A stretch of DNA of 64,000 nucleotides from Calothrix sp. 336/3 (lineage in GTDB: Bacteria; Cyanobacteriota; Cyanobacteriia; Cyanobacteriales; Nostocaceae), in NCBI RefSeq assembly GCF_000734895.2, contig NZ_CP011382.1, positions 4,876,700-4,940,699 on the forward strand, given 5' to 3'. How positions within the stretch are numbered: position 1 is the first letter of the stretch; every line of letters starts with the position of its first letter. The notes beneath the pieces were generated by a model that had not been told where the DNA came from, did no database searches, and was given only the letters and a program-made list of their open reading frames with translations. Positions 46,718 to 56,700 of the stretch are shown in pieces. Position numbers and translations under genes: made by a program.

Positions 46718-46789
46718 TTGAGATACTTTCTGAAGTGTCAATTTAGTTGCATAATAATTGCAGTAATTGAGAAATTTGGTATTTACTAT

Positions 46790-47386
46790 ATGATGAGTGC
46801 TTTACGACGAAAAATTAGTGCTTTAAAACATCGTATCTTGTTATTTATGGGATTAGATTTATATCTTGACTCACCAGATAGGACAATTTTAGAACAAGAA
46901 ATTATCCCCTATTTTAGGGATTTGTCAGAATTTCATAAAATTCTTTTTGTTGGTTGTGATTGGTACACAACATCTTACAAAAAACTTCTAAAAAATAAGG
47001 AATACTGGACAATTGAAATTGACCCCAAAAAACGACAATATGGCTCAGACAAACATATAGTAGATGGTATTCAAAATCTGAGCCTTCATATAGAGCCAGG
47101 GTACTTTGATTTAATTTTTTTTAATGGTGTTTTTGGCTTTGGTCTGAATACAAAGGATGATACAGATAAAGCATTTCAAGCATATTTTGATGCCTTAAGA
47201 ACACGAGGAGTTTTAGTATTTGGCTGGAATGATATTTCCGAATACAAACCATTTGCTGTTTTAGAAGAATGCGATAATTTGCAAAAGTTTCAAAGCTATA
47301 CTTTTCCTCCCCTCAACACCTCTCACTATTTAACACCGGAAACTCCATTGAGACATACATTTGATTTTTTTGTGAAAAACATTTGA
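46790..47386 (+). CDS. methyltransferase-like protein
   Basis: The frame is open from 46718, directly after the response regulator, with only a TTG there. The tandem ATGs at 46790 and 46793 are more likely, giving about 198 residues. It shows a Rossmann-type order: KILFVGCDWYTTSYKKLL (glycine motif), YWTIEIDPKKRQYGS (acidic end of strand 2), FDLIFFNGVFGFGL (strand 4) and LRTRGVLVFGWND (strand 5). This is the class I SAM-dependent methyltransferase pattern. The substrate is unknown. The A/T-rich composition differs somewhat from the two-component genes upstream. Confidence 0.75.
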   Translation: MMSALRRKISALKHRILLFMGLDLYLDSPDRTILEQEIIPYFRDLSEFHKILFVGCDWYTTSYKKLLKNKEYWTIEIDPKKRQYGSDKHIVDGIQNLSLHIEPGYFDLIFFNGVFGFGLNTKDDTDKAFQAYFDALRTRGVLVFGWNDISEYKPFAVLEECDNLQKFQSYTFPPLNTSHYLTPETPLRHTFDFFVKNI

Positions 47387-47462
47387 TAGAAAGCTTGGAA
47401 ATTTGTTAGCTGATTGGAAAAATTGCTGCCATACCACAGTGGCGATTTGATGCAGTGGCATG

Positions 47463-47487
47463 AAAAAGGTGGACATTTCTGCCCACC
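47463..47487 (-). terminator. intrinsic terminator of tkt
   Basis: On the minus strand GGTGGGC-AGAAAT-GTCCACC is followed by TTTTT, a textbook terminator, 31 bases past the tkt stop codon. It closes the acpP-fabF-tkt cluster. Confidence 0.85.
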
Positions 47488-47517
47488 CTTGTATTTATCA
47501 AATCAGAATATTAGGAA

Positions 47518-49530
47518 TTAACCCAATACTTTCTTGGCTGTTGCTAAAACGTTTTCAACAGTAAAGCCAAATTTCTCCATACAAGTACCACCGGGAGCGG
47601 AAGCACCAAATCTATCGATGCTCACAGTTGCACCTTCGATACCGATGTACTTGTGCCAACCGAAGCTGACACCAGCTTCTACAGATACACGCTTGGTGAC
47701 TGCCTTGGGTAATACAGACTCTTGGTAAGCTGCGTCTTGGGCTTCAAATAAGTCTACAGAAGGCATGGAAACCACACGTACTTTCTTACCTTCGGCTGTG
47801 AGTTTTTCTGCCGCAGTTACACAGAGACTTAACTCAGAACCTGTACCAATCAAAATAATATCAGGTGTGCCTTGACAATCTACTACTGCATATGCTCCCT
47901 TGGTGACACCTTCAATTGATGTACCTGCTAAGTTGGGGAGATTTTGCCGAGAGAATGCTAATAAACTGGGTGCATTTTCCTTCGCTCTGGCGATCGCCAC
48001 CTTGTAAGCACCAGAACACTCAGTACCATCGGCGGGACGAAGCACTGTTAAGTTAGGAATTGCCCGGAGGGAAGCCAAAGTTTCCACTGGTTGGTGGGTA
48101 GGACCATCTTCACCCTGTCCGATGGAATCATGGGTCATAACCCAGATGGATCCAGCTTGGGACAAAGCAGACAGACGAATTGCTGCCCGCATATAGTCAG
48201 TGAAAATCAAGAAGGTTGCACCGTAGGGGATTAATCCCGAACCATGGAGAGCCATACCGTTACAGATTGCTCCCATGGCATGTTCCCGCACACCGAAGTG
48301 AACGTTACGGTTTTGGTATTGTCCCTTTTGGAAGTCCCCATACCCCTTGATTTCTGTCAAGTTGGAATGGGTTAAGTCGGCTGAACCACCAATTAACTCT
48401 GGTAATACTGCTGCTAATTTGTTGAGGCAGGTTTCCGAGTGTTTCCGGGTGGGTAGAGCTTTATCTTCGGCGGTGTAGGTAGGTAATACCTTGTCCCAAC
48501 CATCGGGGAGTTTGCCACTTACTAAGCGTTCAAATACCGCAGCATCATCAGCGTATTTAGCCTTGTAGTCAGCATAGGTTTTATTCCATTCTGCTTCGTA
48601 GCTAGCACCGCGCTCAACTGCTTTCCCCATGTGGCTGAGAACATCCTGGGGTACTACAAAGGGTTCGTATTCCCAATTGAGATTTTGGCGAGTCAGGGCG
48701 ATTTCATCAGCACCTAAAGCTGCACCATGAACCCCAGCAGTATTTTGCTTATTGGGGGAACCATAACCAATAGTAGTGGTAACTTTAATCATGGTGGGCT
48801 TATCGGTGACAGCTTTTGCTGCTTCGATTGCCTTGGCGATCGCGGCTAAATCAGTATTACCTTCGGGTACATGAAGAACATGCCAACCATAAGCTTCAAA
48901 GCGCTTAGAAACATCTTCGGTAAAGGCAACATCGGTGGAACCGTCGATAGAAATATGGTTGTCGTCGTAGAGAGCAATTAATTTACCCAATCCATAATGT
49001 CCAGCTAAGGAACAAGCTTCCCCAGAAACCCCTTCCATGTTGCAACCATCACCTAAAATCACGTAGGTGTAATGGTCAACAATTGTGGCATCAGGTTTGT
49101 TAAATTTCGCTGCTAGATGGGCTTCAGCCATTGCCAAACCCACAGCATTTGCAATACCCTGTCCTAGTGGTCCGGTAGTTACTTCTACACCAGCTGTTTC
49201 AAAGTTCTCAGGGTGTCCAGGGGTTCTGGAATTCCACTGCCGGAACTGCTTAATATCTTCAATGGTGACGCTGTCGTAACCCGTCAAATAAAGCAGGGCA
49301 TACTGCAACATACAGCCGTGACCAGCAGACAAAACAAAGCGATCGCGGTTAAACCATTTCGGGTTTTTGGGGTTAAACCGCATAAACTGATCGAACAGCA
49401 CAAACGCCATTGGCGCTGCGCCCATAGGTAGACCTGGGTGACCAGACTTAGCTTTTTCTACCGCATCAACCGCTAGAAAGCGAATTGAGTTAATACAAAG
49501 TTCTTCAAGGGTTTGGGTTGCAGTTGCCAT
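47518..49530 (-). CDS. tkt: transketolase
   Basis: The 670-residue thiamine diphosphate enzyme of the Calvin cycle and pentose phosphate pathway transfers two-carbon units between sugar phosphates. The N-terminus has the signature SIRFLAVDAVEKAKSGHPGLP. The cofactor-binding motif is VILGDGCNMEGVSGEACSLA (about 155-175), and MTHDSIGQGEDGPTHQPVE (near 470) is the second conserved block. The C-terminal domain closes with RFGASAPGGTCMEKFGF. The length is normal. It follows fabF by 330 bases containing repeats, so it may have its own promoter. Confidence 0.98.
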   Translation of the reverse strand: MATATQTLEELCINSIRFLAVDAVEKAKSGHPGLPMGAAPMAFVLFDQFMRFNPKNPKWFNRDRFVLSAGHGCMLQYALLYLTGYDSVTIEDIKQFRQWNSRTPGHPENFETAGVEVTTGPLGQGIANAVGLAMAEAHLAAKFNKPDATIVDHYTYVILGDGCNMEGVSGEACSLAGHYGLGKLIALYDDNHISIDGSTDVAFTEDVSKRFEAYGWHVLHVPEGNTDLAAIAKAIEAAKAVTDKPTMIKVTTTIGYGSPNKQNTAGVHGAALGADEIALTRQNLNWEYEPFVVPQDVLSHMGKAVERGASYEAEWNKTYADYKAKYADDAAVFERLVSGKLPDGWDKVLPTYTAEDKALPTRKHSETCLNKLAAVLPELIGGSADLTHSNLTEIKGYGDFQKGQYQNRNVHFGVREHAMGAICNGMALHGSGLIPYGATFLIFTDYMRAAIRLSALSQAGSIWVMTHDSIGQGEDGPTHQPVETLASLRAIPNLTVLRPADGTECSGAYKVAIARAKENAPSLLAFSRQNLPNLAGTSIEGVTKGAYAVVDCQGTPDIILIGTGSELSLCVTAAEKLTAEGKKVRVVSMPSVDLFEAQDAAYQESVLPKAVTKRVSVEAGVSFGWHKYIGIEGATVSIDRFGASAPGGTCMEKFGFTVENVLATAKKVLG

Positions 49531-49859
49531 AATCTCTTGTTTTTAACGACGGGTTAGCACTCTTTGAGCTTCTGTTGGTATTGCCAAGCAATATCCTCAT
49601 CATCATCCCATTGCAGCTTGTTGAGCGACAAGCCACACGATTGAGTATTTTTTATGGAGATTCAGAATTTATTGTAGGTGGGATTATCCCTCAATATCAG
49701 TTCTCAGAGGGACGAAACAAATGCTTGTGTCTTGTAACAACACCGACAAATAAGGGAGGGGGAATAGGTAATGGGTAATGGGGAATAGGGTTTAGGGAAG
49801 AGTTGACAGAAAAATATCTGCCTTCTGAACCCGGACTTTTCCTGATTCACTACCTGATT
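49531..49859. repeat. spacer with degenerate GGGTAATGGG repeats
   Basis: The 329-base spacer between fabF and tkt holds GGGGGAATAGGTAATGGGTA and GGGGAATAGGG at about 49755-49790, a common degenerate repeat of filamentous cyanobacteria. No gene is seen. It may contain the tkt promoter on the minus strand. Confidence 0.55.
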
Positions 49860-51110
49860 TTAACGATATTTCTTAAAGGCAAGGGTGACATTATGACCAC
49901 CGAAACCAAAGGAATTGGACAGGGCAACCTCAATTACTTGAGATCGACTGGTATGGGGGACATAATCTAGGTCACAGGCTGCATCTGGATTTTCTAAATT
50001 AATTGTCGGGGGGATGTGGTCATTGGCGATCGCCAATACAGTTGCCACTGCTTCAATCCCACCAGAACCACCCAACAGATGACCTGTCATAGACTTAGTT
50101 GAACTGACTGCCACTTTATAAGCCGATTCACCTAAAGCGGCTTTTATCGCTGCGGTTTCGTTAGCATCATTGGCTGGGGTGCTAGTACCATGGGCATTAA
50201 TATAACTCACCATTTCCGGTGATAATCCCCCATCTTTGAGAGCTAATCTTATGGCTCTGGTGGCACCTTCACCACCGGGAACCGGGGAGGTCATATGGTA
50301 AGCGTCACAGGTCATACCGTAGCCAATAATTTCTGCGTAGATGCGCGCACCACGGCTCTTAGCGTATTCCAACTCTTCTAAAATTAAAATTCCCGCCCCT
50401 TCCCCCATTACAAAGCCATCTCGGTCTTTGTCAAAGGGACGACAAGCATGGGTAGGGTCATCGTTACGGAAAGACAAAGCCCTTGCCGCCGCAAAACCGG
50501 CTACAGACAGGGGTGTAATTGCTGCTTCCGTACCACCGCAAATCATTGCCTGGGCGTAACCATTTTGTACCAGACGAAAAGCATCACCAATGGAATTAGA
50601 ACCAGCAGCACAAGCAGTCACAGAACAGGAATTTGGACCCTTGGCACCAGTATGAATTGCCGTTAATCCTGCTGCCATATTGGCAATCATCATCGGAATC
50701 ATAAACGGGCTACAACGGTCAGGACCACGGTTGAGATAAACCGTTTGTTGGTCTTCCATGACCTTGATACCACCCACCCCAGAACCAAGAATCACACCGA
50801 TTTGTTCCGCATTCAAGTCATTAATTTCTAAATCGGCATCTGCGAGAGCTTGCTTGGCTGCGGAAACGCCAAATTGTGCAAACCGATCCATACGCTTGGC
50901 ATCTTTACGATCCAGGTAATCATGGGGGTCGTAATTTTTGACTTCACCTGCAATTCGACAGGAATGTTGGGAAGCGTCAAAAGCAGTAATTGCGCCAATC
51001 CCGTTACGTCCACTAACTAAACCTTCCCAATACTCGGCTGGTGTATTCCCAATGGGTGTAATCGCGCCAACACCAGTGACAACAACGCGTTTACGTATAA
51101 AATCTGTCAT
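49860..51110 (-). CDS. fabF: beta-ketoacyl-ACP synthase II
   Basis: The 416-residue condensing enzyme elongates acyl chains on ACP in fatty-acid synthesis. It has the catalytic Cys in SVTACAAGSNSIGDAFR (near 165), catalytic histidines in INAHGTSTPANDANET and STKSMTGHLLGGSGGIEA, and the N-terminal RVVVTGVGAITPIGNT. The closing motif SNSFGFGGHNVTLAFK is intact. The length is normal for KAS II. The acpP gene lies upstream on the same strand, so carrier and synthase are made together. Confidence 0.98.
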   Translation of the reverse strand: MTDFIRKRVVVTGVGAITPIGNTPAEYWEGLVSGRNGIGAITAFDASQHSCRIAGEVKNYDPHDYLDRKDAKRMDRFAQFGVSAAKQALADADLEINDLNAEQIGVILGSGVGGIKVMEDQQTVYLNRGPDRCSPFMIPMMIANMAAGLTAIHTGAKGPNSCSVTACAAGSNSIGDAFRLVQNGYAQAMICGGTEAAITPLSVAGFAAARALSFRNDDPTHACRPFDKDRDGFVMGEGAGILILEELEYAKSRGARIYAEIIGYGMTCDAYHMTSPVPGGEGATRAIRLALKDGGLSPEMVSYINAHGTSTPANDANETAAIKAALGESAYKVAVSSTKSMTGHLLGGSGGIEAVATVLAIANDHIPPTINLENPDAACDLDYVPHTSRSQVIEVALSNSFGFGGHNVTLAFKKYR

Positions 51111-51134
51111 GACTCAATTCCAAAACACTTGTGA

Positions 51135-51281
51135 ATACTAAGTGATGAGTGCTGAGTTTTTTTGAAAGTCAGATTTAGGAGGGGAAGAGGGGGGAGAAGG
51201 AAAAATATCTCCTCACTTTTCTCACCTAAACTGGATTGCTCCTAAAAACTTTTCACTCAGCACTCAGCACTCAGCACTCGT
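51135..51281. repeat. ACTCAGC tandem repeats between acpP and fabF
   Basis: CACTCAGCACTCAGCACTCAGC (three or four heptamer copies, 51257-51279) abuts the acpP stop codon. An inverted copy AGTGATGAGTGCTGAGT occurs at 51141-51157. The two arms could pair into a long hairpin within the acpP-fabF transcript. Similar degenerate copies occur near 41190-41220. Confidence 0.7.
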
Positions 51282-51533
51282 TTATGCGGATGCAGCAACT
51301 TTGTCGTTGATATAATCCACTGCTTCTTGAACAGTGGTGATTTTTTCAGCAGCTTCATCAGGAATTTCGATGTCGAATTCTTCTTCCAAAGCCATAACCA
51401 GTTCCACCGTGTCCAGGGAATCAGCCCCTAAATCATTGGCAAAATTAGATTGGGGTTTGATGGTATCTGCTTCAACGCTGAGTTGATCAGCCACAATTTT
51501 CTTGACTTTTTCAAAAATATCCGCTTGGCTCAT
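51282..51533 (-). CDS. acpP: acyl carrier protein
   Basis: 83 residues, strongly acidic four-helix carrier. The phosphopantetheine-bearing serine lies in NDLGADSLDTVELVMALEEE. It carries growing acyl chains for fatty-acid synthesis. ATG 51533 is preceded on the minus strand by GAGGAAT, a good ribosome-binding site, and is preferred over the in-frame TTG two codons upstream. It is first in the acpP-fabF-tkt cluster, an order widely kept in cyanobacteria. Confidence 0.98.
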   Translation of the reverse strand: MSQADIFEKVKKIVADQLSVEADTIKPQSNFANDLGADSLDTVELVMALEEEFDIEIPDEAAEKITTVQEAVDYINDKVAASA

Positions 51534-51816
51534 AGACAAAATTCCTCAACCAGTTGCTATAACCCGCTCTCAATAGATGACGTGATTTTGAGCATATACA
51601 TCTTATCGGAAAGCGCGATCGCCCGCATAGCATTCCTAGATTTTCTTGGCAAAAATCCTGACTCCCCACTCATCACTCAAACAAATATGGGGAATTGAAG
51701 TAGTTGACAAAAAATCACCTTGGAACAACCTAATTCTCTATTCTCCATCTCTTATCGCCTAGTGATGATAAAACAGTATATGGTCTAGGGCATTTGCTCC
51801 CAAATCACGAAACGAT

Positions 51817-52722
51817 ATGCTATCCCATAAATTAAAATATGCTTACTACCCTGGTTGCGTTGCTCAGGGTGCCTGTGGAGAACTACATTTATCTACCGTT
51901 GCTTTATCTCAAGCTTTGGGGATTGAATTAATTGAGTTGAAAAAAGCAGCTTGTTGTGGTTCCGGTACTTTTAAAGAAGATTCTCAACTATTGGAAGATA
52001 CTGTCAATGCTCGAAATATTGCCTTGGCGGAGGAATTAAATCTACCTTTGATAACCCATTGCAGCACCTGTCAAGGTGTAATTGGTAGTGTTGATGAAAG
52101 ACTTAAGGAGAGCCAGGAAAATAATCCTGATTATGTTGGTAAAGTCAACGGGTTACTACAGAAAGAAGGTTGTTTACCCTATCGCGGTAATACAGAAGTT
52201 ATTCATCTCCTCTACGCGCTAATTAAAGATTATGGTTTGGCAGAAATTAGCGATCGCGTCACTCGCAAATTAACAAACCTCAACTGTGCAGCTTTCTATG
52301 GTTGCTATTTACTCCGTGGCAAAAAAACTCTGCGGGAAGATGACCCTTTCAATCCCCAAGCGATGGAAAATATCTTTCGCGCGATCGGTGCAACGCCAAT
52401 CTATTACCGAGGACGCACCCAATGTTGTGGCTGGCCTCTTTCCAGTTATGCCACCACTGAATCCTTTAAAATGGCGGGTACACATATCCAAGAAGCCATA
52501 GAAGCAGGAGCCGACTGTATTGTTACACCTTGCCCCCTATGCCATTTAAATTTGGATTCTCGACAACCAGAGGTGGAAAAGGTCATTGGACGTAAACTAG
52601 AATTGCCAATTCTCCACCTACCTCAACTTATTGCCCTAGCTTTAGGCGTAAGTCCCCAAGAATTAGGCTTGAATAGACACATTGTCTCCACAAAACCTGT
52701 TCTAGAAAAATTAGGCTTCTGA
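51817..52722 (+). CDS. HdrB-like CCG-domain iron-sulfur protein
   Basis: 301 residues with two CCG (cysteine-rich) domains typical of heterodisulfide reductase subunit B and succinate dehydrogenase-like subunits. The first has YYPGCVAQG, LIELKKAACCGSGTFKED and ITHCSTCQGVIG. The second has FYGCYLLRGKK, RTQCCGWPLSSYATTE and VTPCPLCHLNLDSRQPE. These cysteines bind a non-cubane Fe-S cluster in HdrB. In cyanobacteria the partner complex is unclear; an electron-transfer role with quinone or thiol is inferred. It is divergent from acpP and followed by rpmB. Confidence 0.92.
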   Translation: MLSHKLKYAYYPGCVAQGACGELHLSTVALSQALGIELIELKKAACCGSGTFKEDSQLLEDTVNARNIALAEELNLPLITHCSTCQGVIGSVDERLKESQENNPDYVGKVNGLLQKEGCLPYRGNTEVIHLLYALIKDYGLAEISDRVTRKLTNLNCAAFYGCYLLRGKKTLREDDPFNPQAMENIFRAIGATPIYYRGRTQCCGWPLSSYATTESFKMAGTHIQEAIEAGADCIVTPCPLCHLNLDSRQPEVEKVIGRKLELPILHLPQLIALALGVSPQELGLNRHIVSTKPVLEKLGF

Positions 52723-52852
52723 ATATCTACCTATTCCCAACTACGTAGGTAGGCATAAATTAAATGTAAGATAGAACCTAACCCATTTCCTATCTGCCCA
52801 GCAGTTCACTACAATAAGAGATTGTGTGTAAATTTCACCGGAGAAAAAAGCA

Positions 52853-53089
52853 ATGTCCCGTCGTTGTCAACTAACAGGCAAAAAAGCCAATAACGCCTTT
52901 TCTGTCTCCCACTCTCACCGTCGTACCAAGCGTTTACAAAACGTCAACCTCCAAACCAAGCGCATTTGGTGGTCAGAAGGCAACCGTTGGGTAAAACTGA
53001 AAATCTCTACCAAAGCTATTAAAACCCTAGAAACTAAAGGTTTAGTTGCAATGGCAAAAGAAGCCGGTCTCAACCTAAACCACTACTAA
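52853..53089 (+). CDS. rpmB: 50S ribosomal protein L28
   Basis: 78 residues, highly basic, with the family start MSRRCQLTGKKANNAFSVSH, then RRTKRLQNVNLQTKRIWW and RWVKLKISTKAIKTLETKGL. GGAGA at 52840-52844 is the ribosome-binding site. A terminator hairpin follows at 53116-53155. It is a standard cyanobacterial L28. Confidence 0.98.
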   Translation: MSRRCQLTGKKANNAFSVSHSHRRTKRLQNVNLQTKRIWWSEGNRWVKLKISTKAIKTLETKGLVAMAKEAGLNLNHY

Positions 53090-53115
53090 GAAAACCTGAA
53101 AAATTAGCTAGCTAG

Positions 53116-53155
53116 GAACCCCAGCTTTTTTGACAGGTTGGGGTTCTGGTTTTTG
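53116..53155 (+). terminator. rpmB terminator
   Basis: GAACCCCA and TGGGGTTC form a perfect 8-base stem around a 15-base loop, followed by TGGTTTTTGG, 27 bases after the rpmB stop. Confidence 0.8.
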
Positions 53156-53221
53156 GCTCTTCAAAGCTCTATGGTTGTGATAAATCCGGGCTACGACCTA
53201 GCAACAAGATATTGATTTAGG

Positions 53222-53250
53222 AAAACTCTCCAAAATGGGGAGTTTTTTTT
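53222..53250 (+). terminator. second terminator-like hairpin
   Basis: AAAACTCTCC-AAAAT-GGGGAGTTTTTTTT is a strong stem with an eight-T run about 70 bases past the rpmB terminator. With no gene between them, it suggests either a back-up terminator or an unannotated short transcript. Confidence 0.75.
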
Positions 53251-53796
53251 GTCATCGAAGGAACTACTAGTATTTGAACACACTAATTTTGAGGGGCAAA
53301 ACAATTGTAGTAGCAGCGTCTCGCTCCCTGTGTACAAAAAGCGGGCAAGCTTACCCTCGAAGGAAGTGAAGGGATGCTCGCAGTCAGCTATCAAAATTAA
53401 TGGCATAGATACTACCCACAGACGACCCAAATAAAAAACTTTCTTCTCAATGATAAGTTTTGCCAGGGAGGTGGGTAACATAAGCTTACTTTGTTAACGA
53501 CATCTTCATCAAGCCTTTGCCTGATGCCTAGATATTTTTACAATTTTTCTATGAACCTATGGCAAGATTATTCTTTCTCCGCTATAAAATGGTAAATAAT
53601 TCAATGTCAATATATGATTGACAGGAAAAAATCACAGAAACTTACATAAAAATCAGAATACATAAAAGCCTTTTTATGATAACAATTCATCGTGTTATTA
53701 TATTTTGTTGTTTTTAGCCATAATCTATAAAAGATTAGCTTTTTCATTAACAAGCAAACTTATAAAAATCAACTCATACTTGACAAGGAAGGGGCT
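53251..53796. other. 546-base region upstream of hpsA, no gene seen
   Basis: Frames here are short and lack motifs. The last 200 bases are very A/T-rich. A TTGACA at 53618-53623 is followed 17 bases later only by CTTACA, a weak -10. AAGGAAGGGG just before ATG 53797 is the hpsA ribosome-binding site. The segment 53335-53380 has GGGCAAGCTTACCC, a short inverted repeat. The hps locus is developmentally regulated in Nostoc, so this is where such control would lie. Confidence 0.5.
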
Positions 53797-56700
53797 ATGT
53801 CTAGTAATAGCAAGTTAGTCAAGACAATCAGAAAATATTCTCAGAAAATATATCAAGAATCATCATCACATATTCATTCTCAAAGTCTCTGGTTGCTCAG
53901 AGCTTTTGTCATTCTGAGAAAGGATACAAGATGGAGCAATTCTGGTTTTGTTTTGCCAACCGTGGCAATGGTAGGACTGGTAGTAGTTTTACTAACCACC
54001 GCTATTTTATTCCGCTCCTTTGAAAGGGCTAAAAATGCTAGCAATGTGCGAGTAAATGAGGTGACGTTGAAGGCTGCAACACCAGCTCTAGACCGTGCTA
54101 AAGCTAAAATTACAGAATTATTTGCTGACCCCAGTTTGCCCAGAGCCGTTCCATCTGATGTGACTCTGTATAAAACGATGACTGCGAAACTCAATACCTA
54201 TACATTAGGTGATGAGACACCCATTATCGTTGGAAATAACTTAGATGGTGCGGACGGAATTGAAGCACCAGTTTCAGGAGCATTAGAATCTAGGGAAGTG
54301 ATGGAAACTGCCTGGAAGTTTCCAATGGATACTGATAATAATGGTAAGTTTGATAGTTTTGTTCTATATGGTATTTATTTTCGTAATCCACCCTATCAAG
54401 GAAGTAGCCCAGAGCGTAAGCGGAACAGTTTAGAAGCCAGAACAGCACCATTGACGGGAGCAGCTTGTGACTCTAGCGGTGATACTAGTGCAAGTTTGGT
54501 AGGTGGCTCTAGTTGGTATAAAGATCCGAAGGGGTCATTGAAGAAAAGCTTTTTCGTTTATGCTGTGACAGTTCCTATTTCTAATACCAGTTCTATAGAT
54601 AGTACAATTAGAAGTAAATACGAAATAGCGCAAGGGAATAAAGGCTTTTCTGCTATCGAGTTACAGCAAGATCGTAAGCAATTACCACTGACGAATAATG
54701 CTGTTATTTACGAAGATGATTTAGAAATTGCGCCAGGTCCTGGTATTCGTTTAAATGGACGTATTTTTACCAATAGTAATTTCTTTACCAGAAGGGGTGC
54801 TGGTACAGCAGATGGTGATGTGAGATTTTATCAAGTTAGTAGTACACAGTCTTGTTACTACGAACGGGAAAATGGCAAGATTATTATTGGCGGTAACGTT
54901 GCAACTAATTTCTTCACAGCCAGTACAGACCAAGGTAATGCTATCGTAGATTTGTTTACGGAAAGTGGTACACCTGGTGGTACTACTCTTGCGAGTACTA
55001 ATAAATCAACCACTAACCAAACAAGACAAATTGTTTATAACAGTCAGGCTTATGCTCAACGCATTGACCTATTGGTAAATGCACAATATGCTCGTTCTTC
55101 TGGTAACGATCCTCAAGTAGTCAAAGATAATGTTAGCAAGCGTCTCACAAGTGACCCAGCTTTAGATACGAATAAGGTACGTCGCGAAGAGTTAGAAATA
55201 TATTTTCGTCGTCGTACTCGTCGTGTTCCATTCAAAGAAGTGGCTTTTGGAGCTTCTGCTATTATCAAAACTGGCACTACGGATTACACCACAAGTGATG
55301 TTCTACAGGGGACGGATGATACGGCAAATAAAAGTAATGATGCACTGAGACCACCCGATGCATGGATCTATCCGACAGATACAAATACGACACTCACCAT
55401 AGATAAAGATCAGTTACCAGCAAAAGATCCTGAGGAAGTAGAACAGTCTCCTGTCGTAGAAGCCAATTTAGGCGATCGCATTCTGGTTGGTAATAATTTA
55501 CCGGAATTGCGTTGGGATAGTACCCGTAACGAATTTGTTGGGGAAGATGTCCCAGAAGACATTACTGGAAAGACTTGGAAAGATAGTACGAAAACCCGCA
55601 CCCGTAATACTCGTGTACAACAACTAGCTGATTTAGGTGTCACAGGAAGGGATGGTTTTTGGGAAACTTCGGCGGCGGCGGCACGAAAAGACGTGCTAGA
55701 TGTTGTCGGTGGTTTACGGGTAATTACTGGGGCAGGGGTCTATAGTTCCAGTGGTTCTAATTTACCCACACCCCCAACTCCGGAAGATAATACCAGTACA
55801 ACTGAAAAAGAAAATGCTGCTCCTGTGGTTTGGTCAGATGCCATGCCCATGGTAGTACCAGACCCCACTGACCCAACGAATACGGCAAAACAAAGCCGTG
55901 GTCATTTGGTAATGCGTGCGACTGCGGTCTACCATTACAACACTGATGCCTACGACCCACTTGCCTCAACAGCAGATTATTATCAAAAGCCGATTGCCTG
56001 TGTTAGCAGCTACCACAACTCTACAAGTGCAGCAACGGCTGCGGATGGCTATCTTCCCAATGATAAAACTAAAGCAGATAAGTCTAATAACGGTTTTGCC
56101 TACGCTGTACCAACAGGCATGACTACATCTGCTGACGTAACTAGGGGACTAAGCGTGGATGCTAACGGCTTATTTTCAAGCACATCTACCGCTGCTGATG
56201 TCGCCACGTCCACAGCTAACCTCCAACAGCGTTTGCAATATCAAGCAAACTTAGTTTTTCCCAATGGTCAGTTTGTTAATCCTCTGCTACGACAAGCGCT
56301 GAAAAAAGTCAGCACTAAGCCTCTGACTCTTTCAGAACAGGGGGCGATCGACTCTACGATTTGTGCTTTGAAAATAGCTGATGGCTCGTTGACACGAGAT
56401 AGTACAGTAATTCCCAATAATGCGATTAAAGAAACTTCCTTTCTGGATGCTAGAGAAATTAAAGCCGCAGACAAAGGTTCACTTACTGGTGACTACAACT
56501 TAGAAATTGAGCAGCGTCAACCTTTAGAGATTCGCGCTACGGTTCTAGATTTAAACCTACTACGCACAACATCTATTAGTGGAACCTGGTCTGGTGAATA
56601 CCTATTACCTAATAGTGGGATTATTTACGCGGCTCGTGATGATGCTCGTGCAGATGCCAGCGATCCAAATAGTGCCAATATCAGTGCCACAGATTACAAA

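Noticed and set aside
49575..49778. 67-codon frame between tkt and fabF
   Set aside because: Repeat-bearing spacer sequence without motif.
53191..53481. 96-codon minus-strand frame between rpmB and hpsA
   Set aside because: It crosses the terminator hairpin at 53222-53250 and shows no motif.
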